DNA of 5,411 nt from Sphingobacteriaceae bacterium. Lineage in GTDB: Bacteria; Bacteroidota; Bacteroidia; Sphingobacteriales; Sphingobacteriaceae. Below are positions 1-5,411 of this stretch, in pieces (positions within the stretch are counted from its first letter, which is position 1; every line of letters begins with the position of its first letter). The stretch is taken from NCBI GenBank assembly GCA_947460275.1, contig CANHHZ010000141.1, forward strand, positions 1 to 5,411. Direction: 5' to 3'. The notes beneath the pieces are model-generated. The model saw only the letters and a list, made by a program, of their open reading frames with translations. It was not told the DNA's origin and did no database searches. The translations under genes and the position numbers were made by a program.

Positions 1-643
1 ACTCGGCGGTAGTAAAATTTTTAACTTTATTTTTTTTCAAGAGATTTTCCTCAGGTTTTTCCATGTCGCGGGCAGCTATCAATACCAAATCTCGGTAAGT
101 AATCTTTGGTGCAATGTTGCCTACGTTTTTAAGTTGATACCAATAATTAATGGTCTCTTGATCTAACTTATTTACTTTGGCATCTAAATTATCCTCATCT
201 AAAACCATAGCTAAGGGCATACCGTGCATATTTCCCGAAGGTGTGGTGTAAGGCGAATGTAAATCGGCATGCGCATCAATCCAAATTACGCCAAGTTTGG
301 CTTTAGGGTTTGCCGCTTTAATTCCGGCAATGGTTCCAGCGGCAGTACTATGGTCGCCCGCCAACACCACCGGATATTCGTTGTCTTGAATGGTGCTTGC
401 TACCACATCGCTCACCCTTTCAACCATGGTTAATATGCCCGAAATACGTTTGGCATAAGGGCTACCCGCACTTTCCAACAACAAATGATTTTCGTTTGGC
501 ACTTCTACAGATTTGTGCTTTTTAAAAAATCTGCTTCCATAATCTAAAGCTGCAATCTTAATCGCATCAATCCCTAAACTGGCTCCACGAGTACCGGCTC
601 CAATCTCCGATTTCACTTCAATAACTTTCAATGTTTTGGTCAT
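1..643 (-). CDS. Arginase (ureohydrolase family), C-terminus cut off by window edge
   Basis: Probable arginase, a cytosolic binuclear-manganese enzyme that hydrolyses L-arginine to L-ornithine and urea. I translated the minus strand by hand from the ATG whose complement lies at 641-643; the frame stays open for 214 codons to the left edge. Visible metal-binding motifs are GDHS (residues 96-99, with His98) and DAHADLH (123-129, with Asp123, His125 and Asp127). The following stretch, SPYTTPSGNMHGMP (130-143), is the arginase-type substrate loop; agmatinases have a different sequence after DAHxD. The N-terminal EIGAGTRGASLGIDAIK (13-29) matches the usual ureohydrolase opening. The third metal motif (SxDxDxxDP) should lie beyond the left edge, so an intact active site cannot be confirmed. 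The family usually runs to roughly 300 residues or more. It is divergent from speA, which uses the same substrate. Arginase is favoured over agmatinase or formiminoglutamase on the SGNxHGMP loop. Confidence 0.88.
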   Translation of the reverse strand, partial: MTKTLKVIEVKSEIGAGTRGASLGIDAIKIAALDYGSRFFKKHKSVEVPNENHLLLESAGSPYAKRISGILTMVERVSDVVASTIQDNEYPVVLAGDHSTAAGTIAGIKAANPKAKLGVIWIDAHADLHSPYTTPSGNMHGMPLAMVLDEDNLDAKVNKLDQETINYWYQLKNVGNIAPKITYRDLVLIAARDMEKPEENLLKKNKVKNFTTAE

Positions 644-656
644 AAAAAAAATTATA

Positions 657-685
657 GCTGTATTTTGTAAAACTGCTTATCTTTG
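657..685 (+). promoter_or_regulatory. Candidate Bacteroidota-type promoter for speA
   Basis: TATCTTTG at 678-685 is a perfect TAnnTTTG -7 element. The upstream element is weak: GCTG at 657-660, with 17 bp between it and the -7 box, where TTG at about 19-21 bp is usual. The implied start is near 691, about 56 nt before the speA ATG. The -7 element lies within the leader of the divergent arginase gene. Confidence 0.48.
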
Positions 686-690
686 AGCGC

Positions 691-707
691 TAAATTAAGT
701 TAATTTA
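691..707. promoter_or_regulatory. Perfect 17-bp palindrome in the divergent spacer, possible operator
   Basis: TAAATTAA (691-698), a central G (699) and TTAATTTA (700-707) form a perfect 8-bp inverted repeat. It begins at the predicted speA transcription start and lies between the two facing -7 elements, where a dimeric regulator could affect both genes. It is made only of A and T apart from the centre, so chance is a real alternative. No regulator gene is visible in the window. Confidence 0.3.
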
Positions 708-732
708 ATGGCAGCACATTTAAATAATTGTT

Positions 733-764
733 CAAAAATATAAAAAATGCAGAGTTACTCCGAA
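733..764 (-). promoter_or_regulatory. Candidate Bacteroidota-type promoter for the arginase gene
   Basis: Read on the minus strand, 740 to 733 is TATTTTTG, a perfect match to the Bacteroidota -7 consensus TAnnTTTG. The expected -33 TTG is represented only by TTCG at 764-761, 20 bp further upstream and inside the first codons of speA. A start near 727 would give the arginase mRNA a leader of about 84 nt. In such AT-rich DNA a single -7 match can arise by chance, so this is a candidate only. Confidence 0.42.
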
Positions 765-2141
765 TTTCTTGATCTAAGTGTTGGTTTTCCACAGGAAGGA
801 TATAGCGTTATCGACGACGAATTGTACTTCCAAGATCTAAATTTAATGGAAATGATCGAAACTTATGGTACGCCATTACGTTTCACTTACCTTCCAATGA
901 TTAGTAAAAAAATTCAACAAGCAAAATTGTTGTTTCAAACCGCTATCATCAAGAACAATTACCGTGGAGATTACAAATATTGTTATTGCACCAAGTCATC
1001 GCACTTTCGCCATATTGTAGAAGAAGCCCTCAAGAACGGTATTCACCTCGAAACCTCTTCCGCTTTTGACATGCCTATGATTGAAGCTTTGGAAAAGAAG
1101 GGCTCTTTAACCAAAGACATTACCGTAATTTGCAATGGTTTTAAAACCTATCAATACAAGCAATATATTATTGATATGCTGCACGACGGTTATAAAAACA
1201 TCATTCCTGTACTTGACAATAAAGAGGAATTTAACCTTTATGATGATGAAGTAGAGATGGATACACCTTGTAATTTAGGTATCCGTATTGCTGCCGAAGA
1301 ACAGCCAGACTCGCAATTTTATACTTCGCGTTTGGGCGTACGCATGGAAGATGTGATTGATTTTTATAACAGTAAAATAGCGACAAATCCTAATTTTAGG
1401 GTAAAATTATTGCACTTTTTTATCAATTCGGGCATTACCGATTCGCCCTATTATTGGAACGAATTAGAGAAATATGTAACCTTATATTGCAAGTTCAAGA
1501 AAATAAATCCTGAACTAGACACTTTAGACATTGGTGGCGGTATGCCATTTAAAGATAGTTTGGTGTTCGATTTCGATTACGAGTACATGGTAAACGAAAT
1601 AGTAAAACGAATTAAAGAAATTTGTGCAGAGCACGATGTGGTAGAACCAGATATCATTACCGAATTTGGAAAATATACCGTGGCCGAAGCATCGGGAATT
1701 TTATATAAGGTATTGGGCCGTAAACAACAAAACGACCGCGAAAAATGGTTAATGTTGGATGGTTCTTTTATTACCAACCTACCAGATGTTTGGGCGCTAA
1801 ACCAAAAATATATTTTATTGCCCATCAACAATTGGGATGCTGAATATGAGCGGGTAAACTTGGGTGGAATTACCTGCGATGGGCAAGATTATTACAACCA
1901 AGAAGCACACATGAACAGTGTTTTTATGCCAAAAACACGTAAGGTACAGTATTTAGGTTTCTTTAACACAGGTGCTTATCAAGAAGTTTTAAGTGGTTAT
2001 GGAGGTATTCACCATTGTTTGTTGCCTAGTCCTAAACACGTAATTATTCGCCGAAATAGAGATGAAACTTTCAACTTTGAGGTATTTGGCGAAGAACAAA
2101 ACAGCAAGCAGGTACTTAAAATTCTGGGTTATACTTCTTAG
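747..2141 (+). CDS. speA: Biosynthetic arginine decarboxylase, short Bacteroidota type (PLP fold III)
   Basis: Converts L-arginine to agmatine and CO2 in the cytosol, the first step of the agmatine route to putrescine. The 464-residue protein has the alanine-racemase-like PLP barrel followed by a beta domain. Lys83 in YCTKSSHF is the probable Schiff-base lysine; ETSSAFD (102-108) and TSRLGV (193-198) are typical of the fold. HFFINSG (223-229) sits where relatives have FHxGS, DIGGGMPF (261-268) is the phosphate-binding glycine loop, and EFGKY (306-310) replaces the usual EPGR. TCDGQD (376-381) supplies Cys377, the likely catalytic cysteine from the partner subunit, and NTGAYQ (407-412) is conserved. 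It is much shorter than E. coli SpeA (658 aa), lacking its inserted domains, but matches the length I recall for Bacteroidota proteins annotated as arginine decarboxylase. The ATG is preceded by an A-rich stretch and no clear Shine-Dalgarno site. Probably monocistronic, given the terminator after it. Substrate is assigned by family; another fold III decarboxylase is the alternative. Confidence 0.88.
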   Translation: MQSYSEFLDLSVGFPQEGYSVIDDELYFQDLNLMEMIETYGTPLRFTYLPMISKKIQQAKLLFQTAIIKNNYRGDYKYCYCTKSSHFRHIVEEALKNGIHLETSSAFDMPMIEALEKKGSLTKDITVICNGFKTYQYKQYIIDMLHDGYKNIIPVLDNKEEFNLYDDEVEMDTPCNLGIRIAAEEQPDSQFYTSRLGVRMEDVIDFYNSKIATNPNFRVKLLHFFINSGITDSPYYWNELEKYVTLYCKFKKINPELDTLDIGGGMPFKDSLVFDFDYEYMVNEIVKRIKEICAEHDVVEPDIITEFGKYTVAEASGILYKVLGRKQQNDREKWLMLDGSFITNLPDVWALNQKYILLPINNWDAEYERVNLGGITCDGQDYYNQEAHMNSVFMPKTRKVQYLGFFNTGAYQEVLSGYGGIHHCLLPSPKHVIIRRNRDETFNFEVFGEEQNSKQVLKILGYTS

Positions 2142-2153
2142 GAGTAAGGAGTA
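2132..2153 (+). repeat. Two-copy AGGAGTA heptamer repeat and hairpin over the speA stop codon
   Basis: AGGAGTA occurs twice in direct tandem at 2140-2146 and 2147-2153; the first copy starts within the TAG stop (2139-2141). The segment can also fold: TACTTCTTA (2132-2140) pairs with TAAGGAGTA (2145-2153) over 9 bp with one G-U pair, leaving a GGAG loop (2141-2144). The repeat is directly visible. Any function, such as 3'-end protection or a slippage-prone tract, is inference. Confidence 0.5.
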
Positions 2154-2161
2154 AAGAACAA

Positions 2162-2177
2162 TTCCGCATAGGCGGGA
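2162..2177 (+). other. Small GC-rich hairpin between speA and its terminator
   Basis: TTCCGC (2162-2167) pairs with GCGGGA (2172-2177) around an ATAG loop, with one T-G wobble. It stands out as GC-rich in an AT-rich spacer. GCGGGA recurs at 2215-2220 inside the terminator stem, so TTCCGC could pair with either copy. It has no T-run of its own and is not a terminator by itself. Confidence 0.4.
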
Positions 2178-2194
2178 GAGCAGAATAAAGAGCA

Positions 2195-2226
2195 AAAAAA
2201 TCCTTCTCGAGAGAGCGGGATTTTTT
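2195..2226 (+). terminator. Intrinsic (Rho-independent) terminator after speA
   Basis: AAAAAATCC (2195-2203) pairs with GGATTTTTT (2218-2226). The helix continues inward through a T-G wobble (2204/2217), one mismatch (2205/2216) and CTC/GAG (2206-2208/2213-2215), closing on a GAGA tetraloop (2209-2212) of the stable GNRA class. The T-run 2221-2226 provides the release tract. The matching A-run upstream would also let it act on minus-strand transcripts. It lies about 54 nt after the speA stop and separates speA from the exonuclease-ABC pair. Confidence 0.82.
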
Positions 2227-2350
2227 GTTGATGGTTGGCATTAGTTTGAAATTGACACAGTTGATATGTAGATACAACGCAACTTTAAAAAAGATAAAAT
2301 CCGCTAGATTCACTGTCTGGAGAGATTTCAATCCTTCCAGCCTCTGCTTT

Positions 2351-2380
2351 TTGTCAAATCCATCTTTTTTACTAAATTAC
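2351..2380 (+). promoter_or_regulatory. Weak promoter candidate for the exonuclease-ABC pair
   Basis: TTG at 2351-2353 is followed after exactly 19 bp by TAAATTAC (2373-2380), which keeps the TA and TT of TAnnTTTG but not the final TG. A start near 2386 would leave a leader of about 25 nt before the ATG at 2412. The rest of the 2227-2411 spacer shows only a minor stem (CTGGA 2317-2321 with TCCAG 2336-2340) and no supportable gene. Confidence 0.32.
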
Positions 2381-2411
2381 ATCGCCTATTTAAAATTTAT
2401 ACCGTTTAAAC

Positions 2412-3131
2412 ATGCTCAACCACATCAACCTCAACAAAGTATTTGTCATAGATATTGAAACTGTTGCTCAATATCAGTATTTTGAAGACCTTTCTCCTGC
2501 CCAACAAGCACTTTGGGAGCAAAAAACCAAATTGCAACGCAAAGACGAACAAACAGCTGCCGAATTTTATGAGCGAGCAGGAATACAAGCCGAATTTGGC
2601 AAGATCATTTGTATTAGCCTGGGTTTTTTTCATGAAATAGATGGCTTACAAAATTTTAGGGTGAGTTCATTGTACGGAGACGACGAACTAGAAATCTTAA
2701 AAAAATTTGAAGCCCTACTAAAAAAGCAACCTAAAGACCAGCTGTTGTGCGCACACAATGGCAAAGAATTTGATTTTCCTTACCTGTGCCGACGAATGCT
2801 GATTAATGGAATTACGATTCCAACACAATTACAAGTAGCGGGCAAAAAACCATGGGAAATTAACCATTTAGACACCATGGAGTTGTGGAAGTTTGGCGAT
2901 TACAAAAACTACACTTCACTTAATTTATTGGCTAATGTACTAAACATTCCAACCCCTAAAGATGATATTGACGGCAGCATGGTAAAAAAAGTATACTACG
3001 AAGAAAAAAACCTACAACGTATTGTTACTTATTGCCAAAAAGATGTAATTACTACAGCCCAAATATTATTACGATTTAAAGGTTTGGCCGGTATTTCAAC
3101 AGAAAATATTACCTTAGTCACCTCATGTTAG
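2412..3131 (+). CDS. Stand-alone 3'-5' exonuclease related to the PolB proofreading domain (DEDDy)
   Basis: Predicted 3'-5' exonuclease of the DnaQ-like/RNase H fold, closest to the family described as related to the exonuclease domain of family B DNA polymerases. All three motifs are visible in 239 residues. Exo I is FVIDIETV (11-18) with Asp14 and Glu16. Exo II is HNGKEFDFPYL (115-125) with Asp121. Exo III is YCQKD (207-211), where the Tyr207-x3-Asp211 spacing marks the DEDDy subclass. LDTMELW (153-159) is a further typical segment. There is no polymerase domain; the family's single-domain length is about this size. It would remove 3'-terminal nucleotides, probably of DNA, with two metal ions; its cellular role is poorly defined. 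The ATG at 2412 places Exo I close to the N-terminus, as expected. Its last 7 nt overlap the ABC gene, suggesting co-transcription and translational coupling. A role on RNA is possible. Confidence 0.85.
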   Translation: MLNHINLNKVFVIDIETVAQYQYFEDLSPAQQALWEQKTKLQRKDEQTAAEFYERAGIQAEFGKIICISLGFFHEIDGLQNFRVSSLYGDDELEILKKFEALLKKQPKDQLLCAHNGKEFDFPYLCRRMLINGITIPTQLQVAGKKPWEINHLDTMELWKFGDYKNYTSLNLLANVLNIPTPKDDIDGSMVKKVYYEEKNLQRIVTYCQKDVITTAQILLRFKGLAGISTENITLVTSC

Positions 3132-4837
3132 CCGTCAAAGATTTAGCCATCAAATTTTACAACCGAGAAGATAAAACTTGGTTGGAAGCTGTCCACCAAA
3201 TTAGCTTTACACTTGAAAAAGGAAAAGTTTTGGGCATTGTTGGCGAAAGCGGCTCGGGAAAATCAGTAACTTCCTTTGCAATCATGCGCCTGCACGATCC
3301 GCAAAACACGACCATTAGTGGGTCTATCATTTTTAACAACAAGGATGTTTTAGCACTATCAGAAAAAGAAGTTACTGCCTTTAGAGGCAATAAGGCAGCT
3401 ATGATTTTTCAAGAACCAATGACCTCTTTAAACCCAGTTTTTACCTGTGGTTATCAGGTGCAAGAAGCAATAATGCTGCACCAAAAAGTAGATAAAGCAA
3501 CCGCAAAACAGCAAACTTTAGCGCTTTTTGAGGAAGTGCAATTGCCCAGACCCCAACATATTTTTAGCAGTTACCCGCACCAACTTTCGGGTGGACAAAA
3601 ACAGCGGGTAATGATTGCTATGGCTTTAAGTTGTAATCCAGAAATGCTTATTGCCGATGAACCAACTACTGCTTTGGATGTTACCGTACAAAAAACCATT
3701 TTAAATTTGCTGCTTCGCCTCAAAAATGAACGCAACATGGGCCTCATTTTTATTTCGCATGATTTAGGGGTGATCAGCGAAATTGCCGACGACCTTTTGG
3801 TGATGTACAAAGGAGATATTGTAGAACAAGGTAAAGCAAAACAACTTTTTGAAAATCCACAACATCCTTACACCAAAGGTTTATTGGCCTGCCGCCCTAA
3901 TCCGCTACTGCAATTGAAAAGATTGCCCGTTGTGGCCGATTTTTTAAACCAAGACAAAGCCGTGGGTGTAAAACATTTGCTCGCCATCAATAGCTACACG
4001 CCTACAGAAATTGAAGCAAGAAGAACACAGCTTTATCAACAAGCTCCTTTATTGGAAGTGCAAAATTTGGGCACTTGGTATTCAATCAAACAAGGTTTAT
4101 TTGGCAAAAACAAATCCTTTGTCAAAGCTGTAGACGAGGTGAGTTTCGAGGTTTACCCAGGCGAAACTCTAGGCTTGGTAGGCGAATCGGGCTGCGGAAA
4201 AACCACTTTAGGCAGAAGCATTTTAAGGTTGGTGGAACCTACAACAGGTAAAGTCATTTTTAACGGCACAGATTTAACTCAACTTCAAAAGAAAGAGTTA
4301 CGTAAAATACGTAGAGATATTCAAATCATTTTTCAAGATCCTTACTCCTCCCTCAACCCAAAAATAACGATTGGCAACGCCATTATGGAGCCTCTGCAAG
4401 TGCATGGAATTTTTAAAAATGATACCGAACGCAAAGCACATGTGTTACATTTATTAGAAAAAGTAGATTTAAAAGCAGAGCATTTTGACCGCTACCCACA
4501 CGAGTTTTCGGGCGGACAACGCCAACGCATTGTGATTGCTCGAGCCTTGGCATTACAACCTAAATTTATCATTTGCGACGAATCTGTTTCGGCCTTAGAT
4601 GTATCGGTACAAGCACAAGTACTTAACCTTTTAAAAGATTTGCAAGCCGAATTTGGCTTAACCTATATTTTCATCTCACATGATTTAGCTGTAGTTAAGC
4701 ATATTTCAGACCGCATGATAGTCATGAACCAAGGAAAGATTGAAGAACAAGGCTTTCCCGACGAAATTTATAATTCGCCAAAAGCTGCTTATACCAAACG
4801 ACTTATTGATGCAATACCGGGCACAAAGCAATTGTAA
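3125..4837 (+). CDS. Fused double-ATPase of an oligopeptide-type ABC importer (OppD-OppF/GsiA/YejF-like)
   Basis: Energy-coupling subunit of a peptide or nickel-type ABC importer, carrying both nucleotide-binding domains in one 570-residue chain at the inner face of the membrane. Domain 1 (DppD-like, about 1-260): Walker A GESGSGKS (40-47), Q-loop Gln96, signature LSGGQ (154-158), Walker B MLIADEP (174-180) with Glu179, H-loop His212, and the oligopeptide-transporter C-terminal motif HPYTKGLL (247-254). Domain 2 (DppF-like, about 307-570): Walker A GESGCGKT (353-360), Gln404, FSGGQ (461-465), Walker B FIICDES (481-487) with Glu486, His519, and AAYTKRLIDAIP (554-565). All catalytic residues are present in both halves, so both sites should be ATP-competent. 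A linker of about 50 residues joins them. The start at 3125 overlaps the exonuclease stop by 7 nt. No permease or substrate-binding gene is visible, so the substrate is unknown: peptides, glutathione and microcin-like compounds are all possible. Confidence 0.92.
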   Translation: MLAVKDLAIKFYNREDKTWLEAVHQISFTLEKGKVLGIVGESGSGKSVTSFAIMRLHDPQNTTISGSIIFNNKDVLALSEKEVTAFRGNKAAMIFQEPMTSLNPVFTCGYQVQEAIMLHQKVDKATAKQQTLALFEEVQLPRPQHIFSSYPHQLSGGQKQRVMIAMALSCNPEMLIADEPTTALDVTVQKTILNLLLRLKNERNMGLIFISHDLGVISEIADDLLVMYKGDIVEQGKAKQLFENPQHPYTKGLLACRPNPLLQLKRLPVVADFLNQDKAVGVKHLLAINSYTPTEIEARRTQLYQQAPLLEVQNLGTWYSIKQGLFGKNKSFVKAVDEVSFEVYPGETLGLVGESGCGKTTLGRSILRLVEPTTGKVIFNGTDLTQLQKKELRKIRRDIQIIFQDPYSSLNPKITIGNAIMEPLQVHGIFKNDTERKAHVLHLLEKVDLKAEHFDRYPHEFSGGQRQRIVIARALALQPKFIICDESVSALDVSVQAQVLNLLKDLQAEFGLTYIFISHDLAVVKHISDRMIVMNQGKIEEQGFPDEIYNSPKAAYTKRLIDAIPGTKQL

Positions 4838-4986
4838 AATGATTGGGTTAGCAAAGCAGCCAAATTAAAACAACTGAGTTGTCCTGCAAATCAACGTACC
4901 TCACGAAATTTCAATAATTTAAACATCTTACTGTTATTTAAACGTTAATTCTTTCAAAAAATAGCGTAAGCTCGACATACATTTGC

Positions 4987-4994
4987 TATCTTCG
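4987..4994 (+). promoter_or_regulatory. Weak -7 promoter candidate for rnr
   Basis: TATCTTCG differs from TAnnTTTG at one position and sits 18 bp before the rnr ATG. No TTG lies at the expected distance upstream. A start near 5001 would leave a leader of only about 12 nt. The 4838-5012 spacer shows no convincing terminator, so read-through from the ABC gene is an alternative source of rnr mRNA. Confidence 0.3.
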
Positions 4995-5012
4995 GAATTA
5001 TAGACAAAAAAT

Positions 5013-5411
5013 ATGTCAAAAAACAAAAATTCTCAGGCCGGGCTTATTTTAACCCAACTGATTAGCGACGTTTTTGAAAAAAACAGAAATATCGCCATCA
5101 ACCACAAACAAGTGGCCGCAAAGCTTAATCTAAAAGACAAAGAATCGGTAGAAACCATACTCGAAATCCTCAAAGAACAAGTTGCCAAAGGTATTTTTAT
5201 TCAACCAGAGCGAGGAAAATTTAAACTCAAGGAACTTAAAACATTCTTAACAGGAACAGTAGATATGACTACAGATGGTGCTGCTTTTATTGTGCCTGAT
5301 GAAGAATTTGAGAAAGATATCTATGTATCGCCTCGTAAATTGCGCAATGCGCTAAACGGCGACAAGGTAAAAGTATATGTCTTTGCCAAAAAGAGCGGAC
5401 GAAGAAACGAA
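5013..5411 (+). CDS. rnr: Ribonuclease R, N-terminal part, cut off by window edge
   Basis: RNase R (VacB) is a processive 3'-5' exoribonuclease of the RNB family that degrades structured RNA in mRNA decay, rRNA quality control and trans-translation. The 133 visible codons cover only the N-terminal RNA-binding part. Residues about 10-75 form a winged-helix-like region (NHKQVAAKLNL at 30-40, then a helix and GIFIQPERGKFKL at 60-72). From about residue 80 the first cold-shock/OB domain begins: GTVDMTTDGAAFIVPDE (81-97) and DIYVSPRKLRNALNGDKVKV (102-121), which is characteristic of RNase R and RNase II. The catalytic RNB domain and S1 domain would follow beyond the right edge, so catalytic residues cannot be checked. 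The winged-helix extension and the GDKVKV ending of the cold-shock domain favour RNase R over RNase II. The ATG is preceded by an A-rich stretch. It follows the ABC gene by 175 bp on the same strand. Confidence 0.87.
   Translation, partial: MSKNKNSQAGLILTQLISDVFEKNRNIAINHKQVAAKLNLKDKESVETILEILKEQVAKGIFIQPERGKFKLKELKTFLTGTVDMTTDGAAFIVPDEEFEKDIYVSPRKLRNALNGDKVKVYVFAKKSGRRNE

Noticed and set aside
1577..1831. Minus-strand open frame of 84 codons inside speA
   Set aside because: It lies wholly opposite a well-recognised coding frame and its translation shows no domain-like pattern; it is a shadow.
2317..2340. CTGGA/TCCAG stem in the spacer before the exonuclease gene as a riboswitch or small RNA
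   Set aside because: A single 5-bp stem with a 14-nt loop; no conserved riboswitch core or further helices were seen.
2116..2458. Short open frames on both strands across the spacer (2116-2331 minus, 2225-2458 plus)
   Set aside because: They run through the terminator and into neighbouring genes, with low-complexity translations and no recognisable motif.
2406..2640. Minus-strand (2406-2633) and second-frame plus (2455-2640) open frames over the exonuclease start
   Set aside because: The overlapping frame carries the Exo I motif and is clearly the real gene.
3157..3810. Two minus-strand open frames (3157-3390 and 3571-3810) inside the ABC ATPase gene
   Set aside because: They are antisense to the Walker A and Walker B coding regions and show no independent support.
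3125..4837. Possibility that two separate ABC genes were joined by an assembly error
   Set aside because: The frame is continuous through a natural linker, and fused OppD-OppF-type proteins (GsiA, YejF) are a known architecture.
4870..4882. ACAAC-TGA-GTTGT mini-hairpin after the ABC gene as a terminator
   Set aside because: The stem is only 5 bp, AT-rich, and is not followed by a T-run.
4917..4943. Direct repeat ATTTAAAC at 4917-4924 and 4936-4943, 19 bp apart in start position
   Set aside because: All but one base are A or T in a very AT-rich spacer; chance is enough to explain it.

Overview
The window looks like an ordinary chromosomal segment of a Bacteroidota bacterium. The evidence is AT-rich DNA, start codons preceded by A-rich stretches rather than strong Shine-Dalgarno sites, -7 promoter elements close to TAnnTTTG, and a compact (464 aa) SpeA-type arginine decarboxylase of the kind I recall from Bacteroidota. 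A Sphingobacteriales/Pedobacter-like or flavobacterial source is plausible, but the sequence alone does not settle the genus.

Layout. Positions 1-643 (minus strand) hold the N-terminal two thirds or so of an arginase, cut by the left edge. A 103-bp divergent spacer (644-746) carries a good -7 element on each strand, facing each other, with a perfect 17-bp palindrome (691-707) between them. On the plus strand speA follows (747-2141). Its stop codon lies in a two-copy heptamer repeat that can fold into a hairpin. A second small hairpin and then a strong intrinsic terminator (2195-2226) follow. After about 185 bp with a weak promoter candidate come two overlapping genes: a stand-alone DEDDy 3'-5' exonuclease related to the PolB proofreading domain (2412-3131), and a fused double-ATPase of an Opp/Dpp/GsiA/YejF-type peptide ABC importer (3125-4837). 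The exonuclease stop overlaps the ABC start by 7 nt. A 175-bp gap without a clear terminator leads to the start of rnr, ribonuclease R (5013 to the right edge).

Functional picture. The left half is an arginine-use locus: arginase (arginine to ornithine plus urea) and arginine decarboxylase (arginine to agmatine) diverge from one control region and compete for the same substrate. The right half is a mixed housekeeping cluster (DNA exonuclease, peptide-importer ATPase, RNA exonuclease). No mobile element, CRISPR array, tRNA or rRNA was seen. I found no evidence of a wholly new system. The points most worth a second look are the shared divergent control region, the changed active-site motifs of the arginine decarboxylase, the hairpin cluster after speA, and the translational coupling of an exonuclease to an ABC ATPase that has no permease nearby.
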